The notes under the pieces were generated by a model. The model searched no databases. It saw nothing but the letters and a program-made list of their open reading frames with translations, and was not told the origin of the DNA. Below are positions 1 to 10,851 of a stretch of DNA of 64,000 nucleotides, piece by piece. A program made the position numbers and the translations under genes. Source of the DNA: an uncultured Peptococcaceae bacterium (GTDB lineage Bacteria; Bacillota; Peptococcia; Peptococcales; Peptococcaceae); the NCBI GenBank assembly GCA_900552455.1, contig URZX01000007.1:28569-92568 (forward strand), in the 5' to 3' direction. Numbering within the stretch: position 1 is the stretch's first letter; each line of letters starts with the position of its first letter.

Positions 1-2066
1 CTCATGGAAATGCTGTTAACAATGTTCAGCACGGTGATCAACGCGATGATCGCGAGAAAACCATAGATGAACAGGCTGAACGCCCAGAACGTGCTGCGAT
101 CGGCTTCGTCGCGCCGGTCGATGAACTGACCAGCGCTGCTTGTGCGCTCAGCGATTGCAGCCACTTCGGCATCGCTGGCGTCCTCTGTGAGCTGTACATC
201 GATGATGCCATAGTCGCTCTCGCCGGTGAGCCGCTGAAAGGTTTCATCTGAACAAATGAGGTCGATCGATCCCTCGGTGCTGCCGCTGTTCGTGAAAGGG
301 CTGTATTTAAGCAAGCCAGCGATGGTCACCGTCTCATCACCAAGCGTCACAGTATCGCCGACGCTCAGCGGATTCGTTTCATCCCAGATGGTGAGCACGC
401 TGTGGCTGTCACCGTAGACTGCCGCGAGATCTGCGCCGTCGCGCAGCATCTCGTCCTCCGGCAGCCAGTCGAACTGGATATCGTCGTAGCTGATGAGATC
501 CACACTCTCCTGTTCTGCCGCCACACTGAACGAAGCCGGCACATCCGTCAAGGAGCTGCGACCGAAAGCATGGGCAACGCCTGGCATGTCAGCAAGCTCT
601 TCAACAAGCGTATGGTCAACATTGTTCGACCAGTCTCTGCTCTGGATCGAAAGATCCGGCGCAGAAAGTGATGTCGGCAACATACAGTTCAACAGCTGTA
701 CAAGCACTGAAAATCCCAAAAAGAGCACGATGCTCAATGTGAAGGATCCGCTCATCAGCACAAGGTTTTTCTTCGCCGCTGTGGCGTGGGCAATGCCAAG
801 CCGCGAGGCAATGGAAATGATCCGCCCGTGGATGCGATGCGGTTTTCCTGCACGCGTCGCAGCAGCTGTCGAAACTGCAGCCATCGGCGATACACGCGCA
901 GCGCGTCGCGCTGGCGATTGTGCTGCAATGAGCACCGTGGCAAGTCCCAGCACCACACCGCTGGCAATGCCGATGACGCTGATGCCGAAGATCGGCCAGT
1001 CGCTGAATTCGCCGCCGACACCATAGCGCAGCACCGCGCCAAGGCCCCATGTCAGCACGATACCGAGTATAACGCCAATCGGGATCGCCGTTTTGCACCA
1101 GTTTAGCGCTTCCAGCCGCACAAAGCGACGCACCTGCGCGCGGCTCATGCCGATGCAGCGCATCATGCCGAAAAACTGTGTGCGCTGGCTGGTCGTGCTG
1201 TTGAGACTGCCGGCGATCATCAGCACGCCGGCGACGAGGATGAGCACGAACAAACCGCCGACGAGGGGATAGAGATTGCGCACCAACTCATTGCTGCTGA
1301 GCCCGGCAAGGCCCATGAGAATGAAGTTTTCGGTAAGCTGGTCGTCCTCCAATCCGCAAACGATTTTTATATCATCGATCGCCTGGCGAATGTGGGCGTC
1401 GTCGGCGAATTGGACGAAGTAGCTCGTTTGCCCGCTGTCGTCGTTGGCTGCAAGGATCGTGCGCAGCGTGGCAATGTTCATGAAGGCGCCAACCTGCTCA
1501 TCCTCCACAAGCAGCGCCGTCGTTTCGCCGCCACCGTTTCCCGAAGCAAAGCGGCTGTCGCTGGAACGAAATCCTTCGACGGTAAAGTCGTAGCTTCCTG
1601 CTGGCGTCTCCAGCGTCACGGTATCACCAGGGGCCACACCGAGAAGCGTGCGCGCGTTCGGCGTCAGAATGACAGCATCTTTTTCTGCCAGGCTCGCGTC
1701 GTCGTCAAAATAATGCATGATCTCTGTGAGGAAATCCTGCTCCACACCGCAGAGCGCAGTCTGGTGACCACTGATCGTGTAAGCGCGGCTCTCGTCGAGA
1801 TTGACGACCTCGTACCAGGAAGACGCTGCGACATCGTCCCGGCTGGCGATCGCCGCTGCACCGCTCTCACTGAGATCGGCGATCTGGACCTGCCAGTCGC
1901 CGTGCGTCTCCTTCGCATGCATCATTTCACAGCGCACACCCATTTCCGCGCTGGAAAAGATTGCCGTCACAAGAAAGACAGCGAAAATGATGCAAAGCAA
2001 TGTCATACGGTTCTGTCGACGATGCACCTTCGCCGAGAGCGGGATCAGGCTCAGATAGCTTCTCAT
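1..2066 (-). CDS. FtsX/MacB-type ABC transporter permease, C-terminus beyond window
   Basis: The minus strand reads open from an ATG at 2066 to the window edge, 688 codons without a stop, so the gene is cut at its 3' end. A first membrane segment lies near residues 21-40, then a large extracytoplasmic domain to about 262, three membrane segments near 265-285, 328-348 and 358-382 with the FtsX-core motif FFGMMRCIGMSR before the second, another segment at 436-460, a second external domain, and a final visible segment near 660-685. This is the usual layout of long two-unit permeases that work with a MacB/LolD-type ATPase. The ATG overlaps the ATPase stop by four bases (ATGA). Substrate unknown; drug or peptide export or sensing is an inference from the linked two-component system. 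Confidence 0.9.
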   Translation of the reverse strand, partial: MRSYLSLIPLSAKVHRRQNRMTLLCIIFAVFLVTAIFSSAEMGVRCEMMHAKETHGDWQVQIADLSESGAAAIASRDDVAASSWYEVVNLDESRAYTISGHQTALCGVEQDFLTEIMHYFDDDASLAEKDAVILTPNARTLLGVAPGDTVTLETPAGSYDFTVEGFRSSDSRFASGNGGGETTALLVEDEQVGAFMNIATLRTILAANDDSGQTSYFVQFADDAHIRQAIDDIKIVCGLEDDQLTENFILMGLAGLSSNELVRNLYPLVGGLFVLILVAGVLMIAGSLNSTTSQRTQFFGMMRCIGMSRAQVRRFVRLEALNWCKTAIPIGVILGIVLTWGLGAVLRYGVGGEFSDWPIFGISVIGIASGVVLGLATVLIAAQSPARRAARVSPMAAVSTAAATRAGKPHRIHGRIISIASRLGIAHATAAKKNLVLMSGSFTLSIVLFLGFSVLVQLLNCMLPTSLSAPDLSIQSRDWSNNVDHTLVEELADMPGVAHAFGRSSLTDVPASFSVAAEQESVDLISYDDIQFDWLPEDEMLRDGADLAAVYGDSHSVLTIWDETNPLSVGDTVTLGDETVTIAGLLKYSPFTNSGSTEGSIDLICSDETFQRLTGESDYGIIDVQLTEDASDAEVAAIAERTSSAGQFIDRRDEADRSTFWAFSLFIYGFLAIIALITVLNIVNSISM

Positions 2067-2746
2067 GCTCGACACCTCCCAAGATCGCTCAGCACACCGT
2101 CGCTCACTGAAAGGATCCGGTCGGCCGTTTGCGCAATGGCGCGGCTGTGGGTGATCAGGATGATCGTTTGCTCGTACTTGCGCGAGGCTTCTTTGAGCAG
2201 TGCGATGACCTCGCTCGTGTTCTTTGTATCGAGATTGCCCGTCGGCTCATCGGCGAGGATCAGCGCCGGCCGTGTGATCAGCGCGCGACCGATCGCCACG
2301 CGTTGCTGCTGTCCGCCGGAAAGCTGGCTCGGCAGATGATGACGTCGCTCGCGGAGACCCAGCACAGTGAGCAGTTCCTCGAGATAGGTGGCATCTGGCT
2401 TTTCGTGATCCAGGAGAACGGGAAAGATGATATTCTGCTCCACCGTCAGCTCGGGGATCAGATTAAAGCTCTGGAAGATGAAACCGATGTTGCGTCGACG
2501 AAAGATCGTCAGATTGCGCTCCCGCATCGCGAAAATATCCTTCCCGTCGATGAAGACCTTGCCTGCGCTCGGTTCATCCATGCCACCGATCATATTGAGC
2601 AGCGTGCTCTTGCCTGAGCCGGATTCGCCGACAACGGCGACGAATTCGCCTTTTGATACCGAGAAGCTGACATCACGCAGCGCGTGCACAGCCGCTTCGC
2701 CGCTGCCATAGGTTTTGGAAATATGTTGTACGCTTAGAAGTTCCAT
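2063..2746 (-). CDS. ABC transporter ATP-binding protein (MacB/LolD/BceA type)
   Basis: A 227-residue ATPase with Walker A GESGSGKST, signature LSGGQQQR and Walker [13 protein letters not shown], the last being typical of the MacB/LolD/FtsE group that drives FtsX-type permeases. A longer frame exists, but the ATG at 2746 follows AGAGGTGG at proper spacing and begins MELLSVQHISKTYG, where the family normally starts. It follows the sensor kinase after a 70-base gap and overlaps the permease start by four bases. It presumably powers the permease at 1-2066; the substrate cannot be read from the sequence. Confidence 0.93.
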   Translation of the reverse strand: MELLSVQHISKTYGSGEAAVHALRDVSFSVSKGEFVAVVGESGSGKSTLLNMIGGMDEPSAGKVFIDGKDIFAMRERNLTIFRRRNIGFIFQSFNLIPELTVEQNIIFPVLLDHEKPDATYLEELLTVLGLRERRHHLPSQLSGGQQQRVAIGRALITRPALILADEPTGNLDTKNTSEVIALLKEASRKYEQTIILITHSRAIAQTADRILSVSDGVLSDLGRCRA

Positions 2747-2816
2747 GGTTTTCCACCTCTTTCTAGTTGATGGTGAAAGATTACCACCAGCATCCAACAC
2801 AGACCTTACATCCAGC

Positions 2817-3854
2817 CTACAATTCTGTAGGAATCAGGAAATTGATCGTAAACACCGTTCCTTCGCCAAGGGCGCTGTCCACCTCCACTGTGCCGCTGTG
2901 GGCTTCAATGATCGCTTTCGCCAGTGGCAGGCCAAGCCCGACGCCCTGCGTATCCAGGGAAAAGCGGCTGCGGTAGAAACGCTTGAAAATATGCGGCAGA
3001 TCCTCCGGATGAATGCCGCTGCCATCGTCTCGCACTGTGATCTGCACGATCTGACCAAAACGCCGCCAGTTCACGATGATCGTACAGCCAGCAGTCGTAT
3101 GATCAAGGGCATTCTTCACAATGTTCGTCAGCGCTTCCAAGATCCAGAGCCGGTCACAAACGAGCGTCACATCATCCTCGCCGGAAAAGCGCAGCGTCTT
3201 TCCTTCCTGCTCGGCGCGGAAAGCGAAATGGCGCTCCAGGCTCGCCATCATCTCCGACAGCATCTGCGGCTCGCGCTTGAAATCCAGCGTGCCGGCGTCG
3301 AGTCGCGAGATCGTCAGGAGATTTTTGACAAGGGCTTCGATGCGGTCAAGCTCCTGCTCGGACAACGCTGAAAATTCCCGCAGCGTTTCCGGATCATCCG
3401 TCGCGTCCTGGAGAATGCCGTTGTAGATGCCGAGCGTCGCCAGCGGCGTTTTCAACTGGTGGGAAATATCTGAGAGCGTATCCTTGAGAAAAGCGCGGGC
3501 GTTCGCCTCGTTTTCAGCGTGCGCACCAAGGATCGCTGCCATGGCATTGATCTCGTGAAAGAGTCGGTACAGCTCCCCTTCCTCATCAGAATCGATGCGC
3601 GCCTCCACATCGCCAGCGAGAAACGCGCGGATGCGAGCGATCGCTTTATCGATCAGGCGCGACTGCCTGCGAAAATACCAGACGAGCAGCGCCAACAGCA
3701 CCAGCGCAAACAGGATCGCAAGCCCCAACACCGGCAGCACAGCGCTGGCGCCTGCGCGTTGCACCATCCACAGCGTCAGCGCAGTAAAGAGCGTGAGCGC
3801 CACAAACACCAGGGCGAACAGCGTCCGCACGCTGCGATCTGCAAAAAATTTCAT
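2817..3854 (-). CDS. Two-component sensor histidine kinase, short intramembrane-sensor type
   Basis: A 345-residue kinase starting MKFFADRS at an ATG that overlaps the regulator stop by four bases. Two membrane segments (about 11-30 and 38-61) are separated by only a few residues, so there is no extracellular sensor domain. A HAMP-like linker follows, then the H-box SDISHQLKTPLA with phospho-acceptor His132, and a HATPase domain with N-box NIVKNALDHT and G-box DDGSGI. Kinases of this architecture (BceS-like) usually sense through a partner ABC transporter, and the permease and ATPase lie directly downstream. It probably phosphorylates the regulator encoded just upstream. Confidence 0.93.
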   Translation of the reverse strand: MKFFADRSVRTLFALVFVALTLFTALTLWMVQRAGASAVLPVLGLAILFALVLLALLVWYFRRQSRLIDKAIARIRAFLAGDVEARIDSDEEGELYRLFHEINAMAAILGAHAENEANARAFLKDTLSDISHQLKTPLATLGIYNGILQDATDDPETLREFSALSEQELDRIEALVKNLLTISRLDAGTLDFKREPQMLSEMMASLERHFAFRAEQEGKTLRFSGEDDVTLVCDRLWILEALTNIVKNALDHTTAGCTIIVNWRRFGQIVQITVRDDGSGIHPEDLPHIFKRFYRSRFSLDTQGVGLGLPLAKAIIEAHSGTVEVDSALGEGTVFTINFLIPTEL

Positions 3855-4546
3855 CCTATCCCCTCCGGATTCGCCCATTTGTAGCCCATGCCACGCACCG
3901 TCAGGATATGGCGTGGCGCGCTCGCGTCGTCCTCGATCTTCGTGCGCAGACGACGGATGTAAACCGTCAGTGTGCTGCTGTCGATATAACGCGCCTCGTG
4001 ATCCCACAGTCGTGAAAGGATCTGCTCCGGCGTAAGCACGATGTCGGCATTTTCCATGAAAAGCACCAGTAGCTTGTATTCACTCGCCGTGAGCGCGATC
4101 GGTTCTCCATTTTTCGTGACAGTGCGACGCAGCAGGTCCACCGCGATCCCGCCTGACTGCAAAAGCTGCGCCGTTTCGCTGTACGTCGTGCTGCGCCGCA
4201 GAAGGGCATTCACCCGCGAGAGGAACACCGCCAGCTTGAACGGCTTCGTGATGTAATCATCGCCGCCCATGTCGAGCCCCATGATGATGTCTGTTTCCTC
4301 ATCCGCCGCTGTCAGGAAAATGATCGGCACCTTTGACTGGGCGCGAATTTCTTTGCAGAGCGCAAAGCCCGTGCCGTCTGGCAACGATACATCGAGGATT
4401 ACAAGATCGAATGTCCCATTTTCCCAGCATCTTTCCGCCTCGTGCAGCGTGCGCGCGCAAACCACCTCGTAGCCCTGTTTCTCCAGCGCAAAGACCAATC
4501 CCTTCATCAGCCCTGGATCATCTTCGACAAAGAATATTCGTTTCAT
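3851..4546 (-). CDS. OmpR/PhoB-family response regulator
   Basis: A 231-residue protein with an N-terminal receiver domain (acidic pair E8/D9/D10, phospho-acceptor Asp52 in LVILDVSLPDG, Lys101 in ITKPF) and a C-terminal winged-helix DNA-binding domain ending SSTLTVYIRRLRTKIEDD. A GTG nine bases upstream is possible, but it sits only two bases from the AGGA; the ATG at 4546 has ten-base spacing and gives the usual MKRIFFVEDD start. First gene of a regulator-kinase-ATPase-permease operon with a good promoter at 4584-4612. It probably controls this operon, as is common for transporter-linked systems. Confidence 0.93.
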   Translation of the reverse strand: MKRIFFVEDDPGLMKGLVFALEKQGYEVVCARTLHEAERCWENGTFDLVILDVSLPDGTGFALCKEIRAQSKVPIIFLTAADEETDIIMGLDMGGDDYITKPFKLAVFLSRVNALLRRSTTYSETAQLLQSGGIAVDLLRRTVTKNGEPIALTASEYKLLVLFMENADIVLTPEQILSRLWDHEARYIDSSTLTVYIRRLRTKIEDDASAPRHILTVRGMGYKWANPEGIG

Positions 4547-4583
4547 CGTTTTCACATCCTGTCTGTGTCAATTAACTTCCTTC

Positions 4584-4612
4584 ATTATATTTCTCCTGCT
4601 GAGTAATGACAA
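4584..4612 (-). promoter_or_regulatory. Sigma-70-type promoter of the first two-component/ABC operon
   Basis: On the minus strand TTGTCA and TATAAT are separated by exactly 17 bases, about 40 bases before the regulator start. It lies between the terminator of the preceding operon and the regulator. Confidence 0.75.
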
Positions 4613-4619
4613 GCCACAC

Positions 4620-4658
4620 GAAAAAAACGCACGCTTCTCCCGAAGGATCGGCGTGCGT
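4620..4658 (-). terminator. Rho-independent terminator of the ligA-gatCAB-deoC-ydbC operon
   Basis: ACGCACGC (4627-4634) pairs with GCGTGCGT (4651-4658); on the minus strand the stem is followed by seven Ts. It lies directly after the ydbC-like stop. Confidence 0.88.
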
Positions 4659-4662
4659 GGTG

Positions 4663-4884
4663 TTACAGCACAATCTCGTTCAATGCTTCTCTGAGCATTT
4701 TTGCTTCCTCGTCGCTCAGGGTAATGCCCTTGCCCATGCGGCTGTGATCCGGCGCCCATTCGCGCAGGTCGTACTTCGCTGGGCGATCGTTCCAGCTGAC
4801 AAGGTTGAGCTCCTTGCTCCAGCCGCGGCTGGAGGTGGAGAGCACGGCGAGGTGCTCGGTGATCTCGTATTTGATATCTGGCAT
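4663..4884 (-). CDS. YdbC/PC4-like single-stranded nucleic-acid-binding protein
   Basis: A 73-residue protein starting MPDIKYEITEH at an ATG preceded by AAAGGAGG; the longer in-frame extension lacks a ribosome site. The core SWNDRPAKYDLREWAPDH followed by GKGITLSDEE matches the bacterial PC4-like (YdbC) fold, which binds single-stranded DNA or RNA as a dimer. It is the last gene of the ligA-gatCAB-deoC operon, ten bases after deoC, with a terminator immediately downstream. Its role in cells of this kind is poorly known. The operon link to DNA ligase suggests a part in DNA transactions, but this is inference. Confidence 0.85.
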   Translation of the reverse strand: MPDIKYEITEHLAVLSTSSRGWSKELNLVSWNDRPAKYDLREWAPDHSRMGKGITLSDEEAKMLREALNEIVL

Positions 4885-4894
4885 GGTTCCTCCT

Positions 4895-5554
4895 TTACTC
4901 CTGCGCTGCCAGGCAGGCGGCGAGCAGCTTGCTTGCGCCGATGCGCGTGGCGCCGAGGCGCAGGTATTGCTCCGCGTCCTCAATGGTGCGGATACCGCCG
5001 CTCGCCTTGAGCTGGATCTCCGGGCGCTTGGCCTGCATGATCAGCGCGGCAGCGTGGACGCTGGCGCCGGGGTAGCCAAAGCCGGTGCTGGTTTTGTAAA
5101 AGTCGATGTCCAGCTGGTTCAGCGCCTGCACGGTGCCGAGGATCTCCTCATCTGTGAGGGCGCCGGTCTCGAGGATGACCTTGATCTTTCCGCCGGCAGG
5201 CCGCTCGGCCAGCACGGCAGCCACCTCCCGCTGCACGGCGCTGTAGTCGCCGGCCTTGATGCGCCCCAGGGCGAGGACCATATCCACCTCGCTGGCGCCA
5301 TCGGCAAAGGCCAGGCGCGCTGCCGCAGCCTTGACCGCCGCCGGCTCGCAGCCCTGGGGAAAGCCCACCACCGTGCAGATCGGCACACCGCCGGGAAAAT
5401 GCGCCGCCAAGGCTTTCACATAGCAGGGCTGCACACAGAGGCTGGCAATGCCTGTGCCCTGAGCAGCGGCGGCAAAAGCGAGGATCTCCTCCTCGGTGGC
5501 GCAGGGATCGAGGTTGGTATGGTCAATGGCCTGGATGATCTTACGGATGTCCAT
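4895..5554 (-). CDS. deoC: Deoxyribose-phosphate aldolase
   Basis: A 219-residue class I aldolase that cleaves 2-deoxyribose-5-phosphate to glyceraldehyde-3-phosphate and acetaldehyde in deoxynucleoside catabolism. The Schiff-base lysine is Lys154 in FYKTSTGFG; Asp91 (SEVDMVL) and Lys183 (LKASGGIR) supply the other catalytic positions. Length is normal for the family. The start is either GTG at 5557, overlapping the gatB stop, or ATG at 5554; GGAG is eight bases from the ATG. Its presence at the end of the ligA-gatCAB operon, away from other deo genes, is unusual but the enzyme looks complete. Confidence 0.95.
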   Translation of the reverse strand: MDIRKIIQAIDHTNLDPCATEEEILAFAAAAQGTGIASLCVQPCYVKALAAHFPGGVPICTVVGFPQGCEPAAVKAAAARLAFADGASEVDMVLALGRIKAGDYSAVQREVAAVLAERPAGGKIKVILETGALTDEEILGTVQALNQLDIDFYKTSTGFGYPGASVHAAALIMQAKRPEIQLKASGGIRTIEDAEQYLRLGATRIGASKLLAACLAAQE

Positions 5555-6996
5555 CACATCTTCTCCAGCAGCTCGACGATCATCTGGTTGACAACGCCTG
5601 GGTTGGCCTGGCCTTTGGTGGCCTTCATCACCTGGCCAACAAAGAAGCCGAGGGCTTTTTTCTTGCCAGCTTTATAATCAGCGACGGATTTTGGATTGTT
5701 GTCGATGATCTCCTGAATCATTGGCGCCAGGGAATCGCTGTCAGAGATCTGCTGCAGGCCTTCCTCTTCGATGATGGCGGCTGGGTCGCGGTTTTCGTCG
5801 AAGGCTTTCATAAAGACGTCCTTGGCGATCTTACCGGAAATGTCTCCGCTCTTGATACGCGAGAGGAGCTGCACAAGACGTTCCGGTGTGAAGCCGCTTT
5901 CAGCGAGGTTTTTGCCAGAGGCGTTGAGCTTGGCCTGGACATCACCGACAAGCCAGTTGCTGATCATTTGCGGCTCGTCGATAAGCGCTTTGGCGGCGTC
6001 GTAGAAATCCGCCAGGGCGATGTCCTGAGTGATGATGGCAGCTTCCTTTGGCCCGATGCCATCGGCAGCGAGGCGGGCGCGGCGGGCGCGGGGCAGCTCT
6101 GGCAGGCTTTCCTTCATGCTCTGGATCCACTCATCAGTGAGCACGATCGGCGGCAGGTCTGGCTCTGGGAAGTAGCGGTATTCGTCGGCTTCCTCCTTGC
6201 TGCGCAGGGAGAAGGTCATGCCCTGGGCGTCGTCCCAGGTGCGGGTTTCGAGGCGAACCTTTTCGCCGTCCTCGAGAAGCTCTGTCTGGCGCTCGATCTC
6301 ATACTCGATGGCGCGCTCCACGGCGCGGAAGCTGTTGAGGTTTTTGATCTCGGCGCGGGTACCGAATTTCTCCTCGCCGACTGGGCGCAGGGAGATGTTG
6401 ACATCGCAGCGCAGCGAGCCTTCCTCCATCTTGGCGTCGCTGACGCCGGTGTAGACAATGATGGCGCGCAGCTCTTCGAGATAAGCGCGGGCGTCGGCGG
6501 CGCTGCGCATGTCAGGCTCGCTGACGATCTCGATCAACGGCACGCCGGCGCGGTTGTAGTCTGCCAGTGAAGAGTTCGACGTGGTGATCGTGGCGCCCTG
6601 GTGCACAAGCTTGCCAGCGTCCTCTTCCATGTGGATGCGGGTGAGGCCGATGCGCTTGTCCTCACCGTCCACGGTGATCTCGACATAGCCGTGCTCAGCG
6701 ATCGGCAGATCGTACTGGGAGATCTGGTAGGCCTTGGTGAGGTCCGGGTAGAAATAATTCTTGCGGTCGAACTTGCTGAACTTCGCAATCGTGCAGTTGG
6801 TGGCCACCCCGGCCTTGACGGCGTATTCCAGCACCTTTTTGTTCAAGACAGGCAGCGTCCCCGGCAGGCCGAGGCAGACTGGGCAAACGTGGCTGTTTGG
6901 CGCGCCGCCAAAGGCCGTGGAGCAGTTGCAGAAGATTTTCGTATCGGTTTTTAATTCAACATGGACTTCAAGCCCAATGACTGGTTCGTATCTCAT
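5554..6996 (-). CDS. gatB: Aspartyl/glutamyl-tRNA amidotransferase subunit B
   Basis: A 480-residue GatB. With GatA and GatC it converts mischarged Glu-tRNA(Gln) or Asp-tRNA(Asn) to the amide form; GatB binds the tRNA and holds the kinase site. The N-terminus reads YEPVIGLEVHVEL and carries the cysteine cluster CNCS...CPVCLG; the C-terminal YqeY-like tail ends with the conserved GFFVGQVMKATKGQANP. Start ATG overlaps the gatA stop by four bases. Its presence implies that this organism lacks at least one direct Gln or Asn charging route. Confidence 0.98.
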   Translation of the reverse strand: MRYEPVIGLEVHVELKTDTKIFCNCSTAFGGAPNSHVCPVCLGLPGTLPVLNKKVLEYAVKAGVATNCTIAKFSKFDRKNYFYPDLTKAYQISQYDLPIAEHGYVEITVDGEDKRIGLTRIHMEEDAGKLVHQGATITTSNSSLADYNRAGVPLIEIVSEPDMRSAADARAYLEELRAIIVYTGVSDAKMEEGSLRCDVNISLRPVGEEKFGTRAEIKNLNSFRAVERAIEYEIERQTELLEDGEKVRLETRTWDDAQGMTFSLRSKEEADEYRYFPEPDLPPIVLTDEWIQSMKESLPELPRARRARLAADGIGPKEAAIITQDIALADFYDAAKALIDEPQMISNWLVGDVQAKLNASGKNLAESGFTPERLVQLLSRIKSGDISGKIAKDVFMKAFDENRDPAAIIEEEGLQQISDSDSLAPMIQEIIDNNPKSVADYKAGKKKALGFFVGQVMKATKGQANPGVVNQMIVELLEKM

Positions 6997-8414
6997 TGTT
7001 CCGCCTCTCTTTCGATAACCTCGGCAACCTGCAACAGCAGCGCTTCGTCAAATGCGCGGCCGATGAGCTGGATGCCGATCGGCAGATTCTCTTCGTCGTA
7101 CCCGAATGGCACAGAGATCGCCGGCAGCCCAGCCAGGTTGGACGTGACGGTGCAGATGTCCTGCTTGTAGGTGGAAACGGCGTCCACCTGGGCGCCGATC
7201 TTTGGCGCGGTGACGACAGACGCCGGCGTCAGCAGGCAGTCGTAGCTTGCGAAGGCGCGCTTGAAATCGTCCTGGATGAGATGGCGCACCTTCAGCGCCT
7301 TGAGATAGTAGGCGTCGTAGTAGCCAGCGCTGAGGGCGTAGGTACCGAGCATGATGCGGCGCTTCACTTCGTCGCCAAAGCCCTGCTGGCGCGTTTTCTT
7401 GAACATGGTGATCATGTCGTCGGCTTGTTCGCGCAGACCGTAGCGCACGCCGTCGTAGCGGGCGAGATTGGAGCTGGCTTCTGCCGGGGCGATCAGGTAG
7501 TAAGCCGGGATGGCGTAGTTCGTCGTCGGCAGGCTGCAATCCTCGCAGATCGCGCCCTGCGCTTCCAGCAGCGCGCGCACGCGGGCGATGCTTTCTCTGA
7601 TCGCAGGCTGCACCCCTTCGCCGAGGTATTCCTGCGGCACACCGATCTTCAGGCCCTGGATGCTCTTGCCGAGCAGACGCGTGTAGTCCTCATGCGCCAC
7701 ATTGGCCGAGGTGGAATCGCGGTGGTCGTAGCCAGCGATGGCATTCATCACCAGCGCGGCATCGCGCACGTCGTTCGTCAGCGGGCCGATCTGGTCCAAC
7801 GACGAGGCGAAGGCGATGAGGCCGTAGCGGCTGACAGCGCCGTAGGTTGGCTTCAGCCCGACAATGCCGCAGAAAGCCGCCGGCTGGCGGATCGAGCCAC
7901 CGGTGTCGCTGCCCAGCGCATACACCGCCTCCCCGGCAGCCACAGCCGCCGCCGAGCCGCCGCTGGAGCCGCCTGGCACACAATCGTGGTTGACAGGGTT
8001 CAGCGTTGGGCCAAAGTAGGACGTTTCCGTCGTCGAGCCCATGGCAAATTCGTCCATGTTCGTCTTGCCCAGGATGATCGCACCGGCTGCCGCCAGCTTT
8101 TCAACCACGCAGGCGTCGTACTGCGGCACAAAATTCTCCAGCATGTGGCTGGCGCAGGTCGTGCGCAGCCCTTCCGTGCAGATGTTGTCCTTCACTGCCA
8201 TCGGAATGCCCTCAAGCATACCGATCTCCTCACCGCGGGCAAGCTTCGCATCGACGGCATCGGCAGCCGCCAGCGCCGCCTCCGCGCTCAGCGTGATGTA
8301 GGCGTTGATCTCTGGATCGATCTTGGCAAGATAAGCCTCCGTCAGCGCGCGGGATGTCGTTTCCCCACTGACAAGGGCGTCGTGCAATGCGTGAATGGTG
8401 TTGCGTTCTGACAA
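6993..8414 (-). CDS. gatA: Aspartyl/glutamyl-tRNA amidotransferase subunit A
   Basis: A 473-residue amidase subunit that releases ammonia from glutamine for GatB. The Ser-cisSer-Lys triad is visible: Lys in PMAVKDNICTEG, cis-Ser in GGSSGGSAAAVAAG and nucleophile Ser in GSDTGGSIRQPA. The start is most likely a TTG at 8414 (reading MSERNTIHALHDAL): AAGGAGGG lies eight bases upstream and no ATG or GTG fits. The upstream in-frame extension runs back into gatC and has no ribosome site. It sits 13 bases after gatC and overlaps gatB by four bases. Confidence 0.96.
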   Translation of the reverse strand: MSERNTIHALHDALVSGETTSRALTEAYLAKIDPEINAYITLSAEAALAAADAVDAKLARGEEIGMLEGIPMAVKDNICTEGLRTTCASHMLENFVPQYDACVVEKLAAAGAIILGKTNMDEFAMGSTTETSYFGPTLNPVNHDCVPGGSSGGSAAAVAAGEAVYALGSDTGGSIRQPAAFCGIVGLKPTYGAVSRYGLIAFASSLDQIGPLTNDVRDAALVMNAIAGYDHRDSTSANVAHEDYTRLLGKSIQGLKIGVPQEYLGEGVQPAIRESIARVRALLEAQGAICEDCSLPTTNYAIPAYYLIAPAEASSNLARYDGVRYGLREQADDMITMFKKTRQQGFGDEVKRRIMLGTYALSAGYYDAYYLKALKVRHLIQDDFKRAFASYDCLLTPASVVTAPKIGAQVDAVSTYKQDICTVTSNLAGLPAISVPFGYDEENLPIGIQLIGRAFDEALLLQVAEVIEREAEQ

Positions 8415-8427
8415 AATCTTTCCCTCC

Positions 8428-8709
8428 TTACACAATCTTTGGCACCTGGAACATGTTCTCGTTTTCCTCCGGCGCATTCGCCAGCACCTTTTCGGCGCCC
8501 ATGCTTTCGTGCACCGTGTCCTCGCGGAAAACATTCTCGATGTCCATGACATGGTTCAGCGGAGCCACGCCTTCTGTGTCGATCTCGCTCAGGCTGTCCA
8601 TCATTTCGATGATCGACTGCAGCTGAGCAAACTGCTCCGTCAGCTCTTCTTCAGTAAATTCGAGTCGGCTCAAATGCGCGACACGTTCTACAGCTTCTCT
8701 TGTAAGCAT
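8428..8709 (-). CDS. gatC: Aspartyl/glutamyl-tRNA amidotransferase subunit C
   Basis: A 93-residue GatC, the small subunit that wraps around GatA and stabilises the complex. It begins MLTREAVERVAHLSRLEF at an ATG preceded by AAGGAG and holds the typical HVMDIENVFREDTV segment. It follows ligA by one base and precedes gatA in the order C-A-B. Confidence 0.96.
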   Translation of the reverse strand: MLTREAVERVAHLSRLEFTEEELTEQFAQLQSIIEMMDSLSEIDTEGVAPLNHVMDIENVFREDTVHESMGAEKVLANAPEENENMFQVPKIV

Positions 8710-8710
8710 C

Positions 8711-10744
<2,034 letters not shown>

Positions 10745-10753
10745 CTAACCTCA

Positions 10754-10783
10754 ATTATACCGGAAATGCCGCCATTTGTGCAA
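10754..10783 (-). promoter_or_regulatory. Promoter of the ligA-gatCAB-deoC-ydbC operon
   Basis: TTGCAC and TATAAT separated by 18 bases on the minus strand, about 45 bases before the ligA ATG and just after the terminator of the anion transporter gene. Confidence 0.7.
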
Positions 10784-10812
10784 GCGCTTTAGGCCAGAAC
10801 AAACCTAAGCAC

Positions 10813-10844
10813 AGAAAAAAATCCGCCGCAAATTGCGACGGATG
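10813..10844 (-). terminator. Terminator of the SLC13 transporter gene
   Basis: ATCCGCCGC (10822-10830) and GCGACGGAT region (10836-10844) form a stem with a short loop; the minus strand continues with about seven Ts. It starts eight bases after the transporter stop. Confidence 0.85.
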
Positions 10845-10851
10845 ATAAATT

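Noticed and set aside
616..1918. Several short minus-strand frames at the left end
   Set aside because: They lie in other frames of the long permease gene that stays open to the window edge.
4568..4759. A 63-codon minus-strand frame
   Set aside because: It covers the promoter and terminator and overlaps the YdbC-like gene in another frame; no family resemblance.
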